Shown here: positions 1 through 5,730 of the stretch, piece after piece | Layout of the letters: each line of letters opens with the position of its first letter | Numbering within the stretch: position 1 is the stretch's first letter | From: Clostridia bacterium | GTDB lineage: Bacteria > Bacillota > Clostridia > Oscillospirales > Oscillospiraceae | Reading direction: 5' to 3' | Length of the DNA: 9,447 nucleotides | Assembly (NCBI GenBank): GCA_021153265.1 | Contig: JAGKTU010000081.1 | Span: forward strand, 1-9,447 | The notes under the pieces: generated by a model | Database searches by the model: none | The model's input: only the letters and a program-made list of their open reading frames with translations | What the model was told of the DNA's origin: nothing | Made by a program: the position numbers and the translations under genes

Positions 1-379
1 GGTACGCTGCTCCAAGGGTACTTATATCCGCACCCTCTGTAAGGATATCGGCGAGGCTCTGGGTTGCGGCGGCTGTATGGCTGAGCTGCGCCGGGTCAGT
101 GCCGGTGAATATACCATTGCGGAAGCTGTTCCTCTGCAGGTACTGCTGGAAACGGAAGATCCCGGTCAGTATCTGCGTACTGTGGATACCATGTTCCGCA
201 ACTACCCCGAAGTGAAGTTGACCCCTAACCAGGAAAAGCGCTGCCGCAACGGCAATGCTTTCTCTGTGAAGCTGGCAGAGGGCACCTATCGGGCCTACAG
301 CCAGAGTGGAGAATTCCTCATGCTGGCCAAGGTGGAAGATGGAGTTATGTCAACCATTAAGAGTTTTTGGATCGTATGA
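1..379 (+). CDS. truB: tRNA pseudouridine(55) synthase TruB, C-terminal part
   Basis: This is the 3' end of a gene that begins before the window; the frame is open from base 2. TruB converts U55 of the tRNA T-loop to pseudouridine. The opening residues CSKGTYIRTL, followed by DIGEALGCGG and MAELRR, are the conserved late part of the TruB catalytic domain. The remaining ~90 residues match the C-terminal RNA-binding extension, including a VPLQ segment and a PUA-like end with EGTYRAYSQSGEFL. An ATG at 77 opens a 100-residue frame, but it lies inside the conserved domain and is not the true start. The TGA stop at 377-379 overlaps the ATG of ribF, as in the rbfA-truB-ribF order common in Firmicutes. 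Family identity is secure; only the C-terminus is visible. Confidence 0.93.
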   Translation, partial: VRCSKGTYIRTLCKDIGEALGCGGCMAELRRVSAGEYTIAEAVPLQVLLETEDPGQYLRTVDTMFRNYPEVKLTPNQEKRCRNGNAFSVKLAEGTYRAYSQSGEFLMLAKVEDGVMSTIKSFWIV

Positions 380-1263
380 ATAACGAAAATAGAATTTTTG
401 CCCTGGGGTTCTTTGATGGCGTCCATCTGGGTCATCAGGCGCTGCTGCGGCAGTGCTGCGCCTTGGCTGCCCAGGAAGACTGCCAGCCTGCGGCGCTGAC
501 CTTCGATACGCACCCCGGCGCCCTGCTCCGGGGGGCGGCTCCCGTGCTGCTGAATACCCCCGAAGACCGGCTGCGGCTGCTGCGGAATTTCGGCATCGGC
601 CCGGTATACACCATGAAATTCGACCGGGAGACCATGAACATGGCATGGCAGGACTTTGTGAAGCTGCTGCTGGACAACGGCGCGGCAGGCTTTGTCTGCG
701 GTGACGACTTCCGGTTTGGCAGAAACGGCGAGGGTAACGGCGAAAAGCTGGCCCAAATGGCGAAAGAACTGGGTCTGCCATGCGTCATCGTGCCGGAGCA
801 GACGCTGAAATGTACCCGGGTATCCAGCACCTACATCCGCGCTCTCATCGAAGGCGGCGAGATGGCCACTGCGGTGCGGTTTTTGGGCCATCCCCACATC
901 CTTACCGGTCAGGTGGTCCACGGCCAGAAGCTGGGCAGAAAACTGGGCGTTCCCACCGCCAATCTGCGGCTGCCCGAAGGCTTGGTGACGCCGAAGCTGG
1001 GCGTGTACGTCTGCCGGGCGCAGCTGGGCGGACGGTCTTACGCCGCCGTGACCAATGTGGGAACCCGGCCCACGGTGTCCGGTGTGGGCATCACCGTGGA
1101 GAGTTGGTTCTTGGACTACGAGGGCGACCTCTACGACCGGGAGATCACACTGGAATTTTATAGGTTCCTCCGCCCGGAGATGAAATTTGCCGATTTGTCG
1201 GCACTCCAGACACAGATTCGGGAAGATGCCCGGGAAGTTCGGGCGTACTTCGATGTTATGTAA
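376..1263 (+). CDS. ribF: bifunctional riboflavin kinase / FAD synthetase RibF
   Basis: RibF phosphorylates riboflavin to FMN and adenylylates FMN to FAD in the cytoplasm. The 295-residue length is close to the usual ~310. The FAD synthetase (nucleotidyltransferase) half shows GFFDGVHLGH at residues 11-20, VCGDDFRFG at 107-115 and RVSSTYIR at 148-155. The riboflavin kinase half shows GQVVHGQKLGRKLGVPTANL near 178-197, TNVGTRPTV at 226-234 and ESWFLD at 242-247. I chose ATG 376 because it overlaps the truB stop as ATGA, which implies translational coupling; an in-frame TTG at 367 is possible but less likely. There is no strong Shine-Dalgarno before either start. FMN made here would also serve the flavodiiron protein in this window, although that link is metabolic and not shown by gene order. 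Confidence 0.95.
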   Translation: MNNENRIFALGFFDGVHLGHQALLRQCCALAAQEDCQPAALTFDTHPGALLRGAAPVLLNTPEDRLRLLRNFGIGPVYTMKFDRETMNMAWQDFVKLLLDNGAAGFVCGDDFRFGRNGEGNGEKLAQMAKELGLPCVIVPEQTLKCTRVSSTYIRALIEGGEMATAVRFLGHPHILTGQVVHGQKLGRKLGVPTANLRLPEGLVTPKLGVYVCRAQLGGRSYAAVTNVGTRPTVSGVGITVESWFLDYEGDLYDREITLEFYRFLRPEMKFADLSALQTQIREDAREVRAYFDVM

Positions 1264-1292
1264 ACAAAAAGGAAATCTTAAGCTCTCCCCTC

Positions 1293-1321
1293 TTGTATTG
1301 TGGGGAAATTTCATGTAAAAT
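1293..1321 (+). promoter_or_regulatory. predicted sigma-A promoter of the CapA-like gene
   Basis: TTGTAT at 1293-1298 and TAAAAT at 1316-1321 are separated by 17 bp in the 90-bp gap between ribF and the CapA-like gene. An AAGGAGG ribosome-binding site follows at 1341-1347, seven bases before the ATG. The CapA-like gene therefore probably has its own transcript. Confidence 0.55.
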
Positions 1322-1353
1322 AGAGAAAAGTATGCCCGGGAAGGAGGCGCACC

Positions 1354-2661
1354 ATGGAAAATGAAGAACTGAATTGGCGTCGCCAGGAACGGGAGCGCCG
1401 CCGTCAGCAGCGGCTGGAGGAAGACCGGAAGCTGAAGATGAAATTGCTCATCGCGGCAGCGGTACTGATCGTCAGCGCCGTGGTCATCGTGCTGCTGGCA
1501 AACGCCTTCGGGAAGAAAGACCATAAGAACACCGAAAAAGAGACCGAAACCACATCGGCCGCGGAAAAGGCCACCGAGGAAACCACGGAAAAGAAGATCG
1601 TGGGCGTGAAGGATGAAAGCACGGTAATCCATATCAAGGCCGTGGGCGATCTGAACGTTACTGACAGCGTGATATTGGCCGGCGCGCGGTCTACCGGTTA
1701 CGATTTTACGGACTGCTTCATGGATGTGGCGCCGATCCTCTCTGATGCGGATCTGACGGTGGTCAATCTGGAGGGCAATCTCTGCGGCGAACCCTACGGA
1801 ACCAAAACCACCTCCGCGCCCATCGAACTGGCTTACGCCCTTCGCTCCGCCGGTGTGGATCTGGTGCAGATGGCAAACTCCTGTTCGGTCAACAACGGTA
1901 TGAGCGGTCTGCGAAGCACCCTGTCCGCCCTGCGCAACGCAGGTCTGGAGCCTCTGGGCGCTTACGCCGACGAAGATGAGTTTGATGAAATGCAGGGCTA
2001 CACCATCTGCGAGGTCAACGGCGTCAAGGTGGCTTTTGTGGCCTTTACCAAGGGCGTGGGCAGCCGCGGCTTGCCTGTGGGCAGCGAAATGTGCGTAAAT
2101 CTTCTGTATGAAGATTATTCCACCACCTATGAAACGGTGGACAAGGCACGGATCAAGAGTATTCTGAAGAAGGTCAAGGGCGAAAAGCCCGACATCACCA
2201 TCGCCCTGCTCCACTGGGGCAGCGAGTACAACGATGATCATGCCTCCACCCAGGAGACCATCGTGAAGCTGATGACCGATAACGGTGTGGATGTGATCCT
2301 CGGAACCCATCCCCATCTGGTGCAGCAGATCGAATATGACGCGGAGACGGGACAGCTGATTGCCTACTCTCTGGGCGACTTCTTCGGCGACGGCAGCCGC
2401 TCCGGCAGCAATTACTCCGTCATTCTGGATCTGGAGATCACCCGGGACGAAAGCGGAAAGAAGACGCGGGTCACAAATTACACCGTTACCCCAATCTATA
2501 CGCTGAAGGAGGAACAGTGTGACGGTCAGCGCCGGGTGGTGCGCATCCGGGAGGCCATGCTGGCCTACGACAACAATTTCGTGGACAAGATCACCAAGGA
2601 TGCCTACGATGATATGGACTACTCCCTGAAACGCATCAAAGCGAGAATCAAAGGTGAATAA
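1354..2661 (+). CDS. membrane-anchored CapA-family protein (metallophosphatase-like fold)
   Basis: 435 residues. The N-terminus is very basic and charged (residues 8-30), followed by one membrane segment at about 31-50 and a Thr/Glu/Lys-rich linker to about residue 90, so the bulk should lie outside the membrane (type II topology). Residues ~91-345 resemble the CapA/PgsA domain of poly-gamma-glutamate systems: VGDLNVTD at 98, DLTVVNLEGN at 133, HWGSEY at 287-292, ILGTHPHLVQ at 316 and IAYSLGDFFGD at 336. The domain is related to calcineurin-like phosphoesterases. The usual Asn-His element (NNHxxDxG) is replaced by NSCSVNNG at 176-183, so a typical histidine is missing. No pgsB or pgsC-like ligase gene is adjacent, so a role in polyglutamate export is not supported; a stand-alone envelope enzyme or an inactive relative is possible. 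An AAGGAGG site at 1341-1347 fixes the start. Confidence 0.8.
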   Translation: MENEELNWRRQERERRRQQRLEEDRKLKMKLLIAAAVLIVSAVVIVLLANAFGKKDHKNTEKETETTSAAEKATEETTEKKIVGVKDESTVIHIKAVGDLNVTDSVILAGARSTGYDFTDCFMDVAPILSDADLTVVNLEGNLCGEPYGTKTTSAPIELAYALRSAGVDLVQMANSCSVNNGMSGLRSTLSALRNAGLEPLGAYADEDEFDEMQGYTICEVNGVKVAFVAFTKGVGSRGLPVGSEMCVNLLYEDYSTTYETVDKARIKSILKKVKGEKPDITIALLHWGSEYNDDHASTQETIVKLMTDNGVDVILGTHPHLVQQIEYDAETGQLIAYSLGDFFGDGSRSGSNYSVILDLEITRDESGKKTRVTNYTVTPIYTLKEEQCDGQRRVVRIREAMLAYDNNFVDKITKDAYDDMDYSLKRIKARIKGE

Positions 2662-2692
2662 AAAACACGCTGCGTAAGCAGCGTGTTTTTTT
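2661..2692. terminator. bidirectional intrinsic terminator between capA-like gene and rubredoxin
   Basis: A perfect 8-bp stem, CACGCTGC (2666-2673) and GCAGCGTG (2678-2685), with loop GTAA, is flanked by an A-run before and a T-run after it. It therefore gives a stem followed by U-rich RNA on both strands. It ends the converging CapA-like (plus) and rubredoxin (minus) transcripts. Confidence 0.9.
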
Positions 2693-2699
2693 ATGGTAA

Positions 2700-2855
2700 T
2701 TACTCTGCGGAGAATTCTTCCTTGCTCACGGAGCAAAGGGGGCATTCGAAATCTTCGGGGATGTCCTCCCACTTGGTGCCGGGGGCAATGCCGCCTTCGG
2801 GGTAGCCGGCAGATTCGTCATATTCCCAGCCGCAAACGTCGCATACATATTTCAT
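2700..2855 (-). CDS. rubredoxin
   Basis: A 51-residue, one-iron electron carrier. The four cysteine ligands are C5 and C8 (CDVCGW) and C38 and C41 (CPLC), with the family's conserved aromatic and glycine residues YDESAGYPEGGI, W29 and DF. The length matches free-standing rubredoxins. The frame stays open upstream, but ATG 2855 is the start because AAGGAGG at 2864-2870 precedes it by 8 nt and the mature rubredoxin fold begins there. In anaerobes rubredoxin passes electrons to flavodiiron proteins, rubrerythrin and superoxide reductase. A class A flavodiiron gene lies 3 kb away at 5834, and its promoter carries the same 13-bp motif as this gene's promoter. The gene is divergent from a Crp/Fnr-type regulator at 3008. 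Confidence 0.97.
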   Translation of the reverse strand: MKYVCDVCGWEYDESAGYPEGGIAPGTKWEDIPEDFECPLCSVSKEEFSAE

Positions 2856-2897
2856 AGTAAATTCCTCCTTGATGGTTTCTTTCTTTAGGTTGTTTGG

Positions 2898-2906
2898 ATT
2901 GTAGCA
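2898..2906 (-). promoter_or_regulatory. extended -10 promoter of rubredoxin
   Basis: On the minus strand the sequence TGC-TACAAT (2906 to 2898) forms an extended -10 element. A 17-bp spacer would put the -35 hexamer at 2921-2926, where it reads CAGTCT, a poor match. Good -10 with poor -35 is typical of an activator-dependent promoter. The transcript start would be near 2891. Confidence 0.5.
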
Positions 2907-2925
2907 CATTATGCATGAAAAGACT

Positions 2926-2938
2926 GTGACTTTCTCAC
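2926..2938 (-). promoter_or_regulatory. 13-bp dyad, candidate Crp/Fnr-family operator of rubredoxin
   Basis: In the sense of rubredoxin transcription the site reads GTGAGAAAGTCAC, an inverted repeat GTGA-N5-TCAC centred near -41 relative to the predicted start. It matches the dyad before the flavodiiron gene (5760-5772) at 11 of 13 positions. It also lies about 58 bp upstream of the predicted start of the divergent Crp/Fnr-type gene, so it could serve both. Binding by that regulator is inferred from position and neighbourhood. Confidence 0.5.
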
Positions 2939-2954
2939 GAAGGGAAAATATTTT

Positions 2955-2983
2955 TTGACTTATGGACAAATGGGGATTATACT
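2955..2983 (+). promoter_or_regulatory. strong sigma-A promoter of the Crp/Fnr-type regulator
   Basis: TTGACT at 2955-2960 and TATACT at 2978-2983 are each one base from consensus and are separated by 17 bp. The Shine-Dalgarno AAGGAGG at 2993-2999 follows almost at once, giving a short leader. Confidence 0.75.
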
Positions 2984-3007
2984 GGAGGCAACAAGGAGGG
3001 CGAAAGT

Positions 3008-3664
3008 ATGGATTTTGCGAGCAGTTTTCCCATCTGGAATAAGTTAAATGCCGAGCAGCAGCAGCGGCTGGAATCCGTATCGGAGTTTCGGAAAGTGAAA
3101 AAGGGTACCATCCTCCACGACGGCAGCCCGGAATGCTTGGGCATGCTGCTGGTTTGCGCCGGACAGCTCCGGGCGTATATTTTGTCGGAAGAGGGCCGGG
3201 AGGTCACCATTACCCGGTTCTTCGAGATGGATATCTGCCTGTTTTCTGCGTCCTGCGTCATGCCCAATATGCAGTTTGACGTCTTCATTGAGGCGGAAAA
3301 GGACAGCGAGATTTGGGTCATTCCGGCTTGTCTGTACCAGAATCTGATGGACGAGTCTTTGGCCATCGCCAATTACTCCCACAATCTCATCACCAACCAT
3401 TTCTCCGAGGTCATGTGGCTCATGGAGCAGATCATGTGGAAGAGTTTTGATAAGCGGCTTGCCAAATTCCTGCTGGAGGAGTCCCGACTGGAGGGTACCG
3501 ATTCGCTGAAGATCACCCACGAGAAAATCGCCAACCACATGGGCACCGCCCGGGAAGTGGTGACCCGGATGCTCCGCTACTTCCAGAGCGAGGGCATGGT
3601 GAAGCTGACCCGGGGCACGGTGGATATTGTGGATGCGGCGGCGCTGGAGCGGCTGGATACTTAA
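3008..3664 (+). CDS. Crp/Fnr-family transcriptional regulator
   Basis: 218 residues, the usual size of the family. Residues ~10-120 form the cyclic-nucleotide-binding-like beta-barrel (KKGTILHDGSPECLGMLLVC, GQLRAYI, GREVTITRFFEMD). The dimerisation helix spans ~125-158, and the winged helix-turn-helix ~168-205 (HEKIANHMGTAREVVTRMLRYF, then wing TRGTVDIVD). There are five cysteines (43, 50, 77, 83, 108); C77 and C83 lie in CLFSASC. There is no N-terminal four-cysteine FeS motif like that of E. coli FNR, so a classical FNR cluster is unlikely; haem, thiol or another ligand is possible. It is divergent from rubredoxin and shares the intergenic dyad at 2926-2938. By context I infer control of the rubredoxin and flavodiiron genes in an O2 or NO response, comparable in role to HcpR or NnrR-type members; this is not proven. 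Confidence 0.9.
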   Translation: MDFASSFPIWNKLNAEQQQRLESVSEFRKVKKGTILHDGSPECLGMLLVCAGQLRAYILSEEGREVTITRFFEMDICLFSASCVMPNMQFDVFIEAEKDSEIWVIPACLYQNLMDESLAIANYSHNLITNHFSEVMWLMEQIMWKSFDKRLAKFLLEESRLEGTDSLKITHEKIANHMGTAREVVTRMLRYFQSEGMVKLTRGTVDIVDAAALERLDT

Positions 3665-3711
3665 AACGGTCAACAGGTGCAGATCCTATTTGAAAAAATA
3701 TAGGAAAATCA

Positions 3712-3731
3712 GTCGATAAACTTGAATTTGG
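3712..3731 (+). repeat. isolated 20-bp repeat end (DR1) upstream of XRE gene
   Basis: GTCGATAAACTTGAATTTGG matches the 20 bp at 4292-4311 at 17 of 20 positions, and it also matches the distal end of the 125-bp element at 4396-4415. It is therefore a lone end of the same repeat family, without the interior. It marks the left limit of the AT-richer island that begins after the Crp/Fnr-type gene. Confidence 0.65.
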
Positions 3732-3834
3732 AGAAGTAATACGCAATTCCACTCAGATTCTCCCAATAGGGGATGTTGTTTTTCAGAAAGAAGAGGTATG
3801 CTTTTTCTGCAAACAACAAACGGAGGTAGACAAA

Positions 3835-4299
3835 ATGAATCAACAAGCAACCGGAAAGTTTATCGCACAAAAAAGAAAAGAGAAAAACCTTACACAGGAA
3901 CAGCTGGCAGAAAAACTCGGCGTATCGAATAAGACGGTTTCGAAATGGGAAACGGGCAAGTGCATGCCCGATTATTCCGTCGTCAAAAACCTGTGCGAAG
4001 AATTGGAAATCACAGTTGCGGAGTTAATGGATGGCGAGTGCGCCGAGGTGAAAAGCGTTCGCGCATATGATGACGAGCAAATTATGGATTTGCTGAAACG
4101 TACACAGGAACTGGAAAAGCAAAAGAATTTGCTCTATGGAATCTTGCTGATCGTGATGGGACTTGCCCTGCAGGCGCTTTCTCATACGTTGGGCGGCTCC
4201 AGTGTAAAAGACTTTTTCTCTGGACTTCTGCTGGGAATCTCCATCGGCGAAATGCTGGCCGGTGTTTATGTAGTTGGGAAATACATGGCAGGTCGATAA
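3835..4299 (+). CDS. XRE-family regulator with C-terminal membrane anchor
   Basis: 154 residues. Residues 8-65 are a Cro/C1-type helix-turn-helix (IAQKRKEKNLTQEQLAEKLG, VSNKTVSKWETGKCMPDYS, and a third-helix tail ending in AELMDGE). A charged, possibly coiled stretch (81-98) leads to two hydrophobic segments at about 99-117 and 126-148, so the DNA-binding domain is probably tethered to the inner face of the membrane. Such HTH-plus-two-TM regulators are frequent in Clostridia, often beside genes they control. A GGAGG site lies about 10 nt before the ATG. Base use is more AT-rich (AAA, AGA, GAA codons) than in the flanking core genes. The last two codons and the TAA lie inside the repeat that starts at 4292, so the repeat supplies the gene's end. 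The target is unknown; the zinc-ribbon gene downstream is one candidate. Confidence 0.85.
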   Translation: MNQQATGKFIAQKRKEKNLTQEQLAEKLGVSNKTVSKWETGKCMPDYSVVKNLCEELEITVAELMDGECAEVKSVRAYDDEQIMDLLKRTQELEKQKNLLYGILLIVMGLALQALSHTLGGSSVKDFFSGLLLGISIGEMLAGVYVVGKYMAGR

Positions 4300-4416
4300 A
4301 TTCCAATTTGGCGGCGAGTCGCCGCTGACAATGCGTGCGCGACTGGTCTGTATTCGTCACTGCCCTGACCCGCTCGGTATCGTTACTGCAGAACAGTTAA
4401 ACAAACTTGAATTTGA
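4292..4416 (+). repeat. 125-bp structured repeat, copy A
   Basis: This copy matches the reverse complement of 4717-4841 along its whole ~125 bp. The best block, 4358-4398, agrees at 37 of 41 positions, while the middle (about 4335-4353) is diverged. The element is bounded by ~20-bp direct repeats: GTCGATAAATTCCAATTTGG at 4292, and a related GTTAAACAAACTTGAATTTG at 4396. Inside lies a hairpin GCGGCG-AGT-CGCCGC at 4311-4325. It encodes no protein I can support. It overlaps the 3' end of the XRE gene and stops just before the Shine-Dalgarno of the zinc-ribbon gene. I do not recognise it as a named repeat family. Confidence 0.85.
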
Positions 4417-4432
4417 CAAAGGAGTGAACTAC

Positions 4433-4705
4433 ATGAAAAATCGCGTCAGTAGAACCAAAAATAGATTAGCAATCATTCTCGAATTGTCCTTTATATGTCT
4501 CGTTTTTGTAGGTTTTGGGTTAAGAAGTAAAGTCCTTATGTATGCTTCATTTCTTCCGTTTATTGCAGGCTTTATCCTTATGTTATCTACCAATCGCTGT
4601 CCTCGTTGTGGCGTGTATTTTCGAGGACTGTATTGGTCAAAATCAAATGCTGGTTATTGCAGAGAATGCGGAGAATTGATTGAGTTTGATGATTGTGAGA
4701 ACTAA
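4433..4705 (+). CDS. small membrane protein with two TM segments and a C-terminal zinc ribbon
   Basis: 90 residues, family not recognised. A short basic N-terminus (KNRVSRTKNR) is followed by hydrophobic segments at about 12-30 and 34-52. The cytosol-facing tail has paired CPRCG (C56, C59) and CRECG (C76, C79), a classical zinc-ribbon arrangement with a 16-residue gap, then an acidic end. ATG 4433 is the start: AAAGGAG at 4418-4424 precedes it by 8 nt, and the longer frame from 4274 runs backward through the repeat and the XRE gene. The coding sequence is markedly AT-rich (about 35% GC in 4441-4500 by hand count) and uses AGA, TTA and ATA codons unlike the flanking core genes. Inverted copies A and B of the 125-bp repeat enclose the gene. 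It looks acquired. The function is unknown. Confidence 0.75.
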   Translation: MKNRVSRTKNRLAIILELSFICLVFVGFGLRSKVLMYASFLPFIAGFILMLSTNRCPRCGVYFRGLYWSKSNAGYCRECGELIEFDDCEN

Positions 4706-4716
4706 CAGTTGTTATG

Positions 4717-4841
4717 CCAATTCCAATTTGTCGAACTGTTCCGCAGGAACGATACCGAGCGGGTTAGGGCAGTAACGAAGCGCACCGCACCGAGCACGAA
4801 CTGTCAGCGGCCACTGGCCGCCAAATTCCAATTTGTTGAAC
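4717..4841 (-). repeat. 125-bp structured repeat, copy B (inverted relative to copy A)
   Basis: Read on the minus strand this copy is the better-preserved member. Both ends carry GTTCxACAAATTGGAATT (20-21 bp direct repeats). It has the hairpin GCGGCC-AGT-GGCCGC (4821 to 4807) near one end and a second perfect hairpin, GTTCC-TGC-GGAAC (4750 to 4738), near the other. In copy A the second hairpin has lost two of its five pairs, which suggests A is the more decayed copy. No transposase gene is present, so the element would be non-autonomous if mobile. Confidence 0.85.
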
Positions 4842-4879
4842 AGATAAAGTGCGCGCAACTATGTGCGCCTATGCAAGAT

Positions 4880-4910
4880 AAAAAGCCGCCGCGGATGATC
4901 CGCGGCGGTT
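4880..4910 (-). terminator. intrinsic terminator of the ZIP transporter gene
   Basis: CCGCCGCGGAT (4886-4896) pairs with ATCCGCGGCGG (4898-4908); the effective loop is a few bases at the centre. On the minus strand it is followed by TTTTTAT. It lies just after the stop at 4917. A shorter T-rich stretch on the plus side (GTGTTTTT, 4911-4918) means it may also stop transcription leaving the repeat island. Confidence 0.85.
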
Positions 4911-4916
4911 GTGTTT

Positions 4917-5699
4917 TTATCCAAGGGCGACGTCCAGAACCATCATCAGGGTGAATCCCAGAGCGAAGAAAATCGTGCCGACATGGGAATGCTCGCCTTC
5001 TGCCATTTCGGGGATCAGTTCCTCCACCACCACATACAGCATGGCGCCGGCGGAGAAAGCCAGAAGATAGGGCAGCACCGGCACCAGCAGTCCGGCCAGC
5101 AGGATCGTCAGCACCGCGCCCAGAGGTTCTACCGCGCCGGAGAGGACACCATAGCTGAAGGCGCGGCCTTGCCGCATGCCCTGGCTCTTAAGGGGCATGG
5201 AGATGATCGCGCCCTCCGGCAGATTCTGCAGGGCGATACCAAGAGAAAGGGCCAGCGCCGAGGCGGCGGAGATGCTCTCGTTGCCGCTGAGCCAGCCTGC
5301 CGCCACCACGCCCACCGCCATGCCCTCGGGCAGGTTATGGAGGGCAACGGCCAGCACCATCATGGTGGATTTTCCGAGGTTGCAGGCAGTTCCCTCGGGG
5401 CATTCGCTGTTTAAGTGCAGGTGGGGGATCAGCTTATCCAGCAGCAGCAGGAACAGGAAGCCTGCCCACACGCCGATGAAGGCCGGCAGGAAAGCCAGCT
5501 TTCCCAGATGCGCCGACTGGTCCATGGCCGGGATGATCAGACTCCACACCGAAGCCGCCACCATGACACCGGCGGCAAAGCCGGTCAGCAGCCGCTGGAG
5601 GGCCAGGTTCATCTTGCCCCGGAGGAAAAATACAAAGGCAGAACCGATGGCTGTGCCGAGGAAGGGCAGCAGCACCACGGCGAGAATGGAAATTTTCAT
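4917..5699 (-). CDS. ZIP-family divalent metal transporter
   Basis: 260 residues, almost entirely hydrophobic with about eight predicted membrane segments. ZIP proteins carry Zn2+, Fe2+ or Mn2+ into the cytoplasm. The metal-site helices are clear: HNLPEGMAVG at 121-130 (H121, N122, E125) and QNLPEGAIIS at 158-167 (Q158, N159, E162), plus E191 in AVEPLGA and VVEELIPE at 224-231. The loop at ~92-107 holds H93, H95, C100 and C106 (HLHLNSEC), a possible metal-sensing or binding loop. The pattern fits the prokaryotic GufA/ZupT side of the family; the metal is not determinable here. AAGGAGGT at 5706-5713 precedes the ATG. The gene is divergent from the flavodiiron gene, and a 28-bp palindrome covers its likely promoter. 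A di-iron enzyme next door makes iron a plausible substrate, but that is inference. Confidence 0.92.
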   Translation of the reverse strand: MKISILAVVLLPFLGTAIGSAFVFFLRGKMNLALQRLLTGFAAGVMVAASVWSLIIPAMDQSAHLGKLAFLPAFIGVWAGFLFLLLLDKLIPHLHLNSECPEGTACNLGKSTMMVLAVALHNLPEGMAVGVVAAGWLSGNESISAASALALSLGIALQNLPEGAIISMPLKSQGMRQGRAFSYGVLSGAVEPLGAVLTILLAGLLVPVLPYLLAFSAGAMLYVVVEELIPEMAEGEHSHVGTIFFALGFTLMMVLDVALG

Positions 5700-5730
5700 A
5701 AAAAGACCTCCTTGGGAATCTTTCTGGTAT

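Noticed and set aside
367..375. TTG start for ribF at 367
   Set aside because: It adds three residues only and lacks a ribosome-binding site; ATG 376 gives the standard ATGA overlap with truB.
1284..1305. Hairpin TCCCC...GGGGA after ribF as a terminator
   Set aside because: It has a five-pair stem with an 11-base loop that includes the predicted -35, and only a short T-run follows.
295..2772. An 825-codon open frame on the minus strand across ribF and the CapA-like gene
   Set aside because: It is antisense to two clear genes, has no recognisable domain and a His/Gln/Val-rich composition typical of the reverse complement of GC-biased codons. The lack of stops follows from codon bias.
3684..3705. 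Weak hairpin TCCTAT...ATAGGA after the Crp/Fnr-type gene
   Set aside because: The stem is six AT-rich pairs with a 10-base loop and no following T-run, so it does not qualify as a terminator.
3776..3802. Possible promoter TTGTTT-TATGCT before the XRE gene
   Set aside because: The spacing is only 15 bp and both hexamers are imperfect; not strong enough to list.
4292..4841. CRISPR array
   Set aside because: The ~20-bp repeats are few, occur in both orientations, and are separated by non-uniform spacers that include a gene and conserved repeat interiors; there are no cas genes.
4709..4954. Plus-strand 81-codon frame through repeat copy B
   Set aside because: It is a translation of the repeat and terminator hairpin (peptides such as CQRPLAAKFQFVE), with no ribosome-binding site. 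Similar peptides in databases would probably be spurious products of the same repeat.
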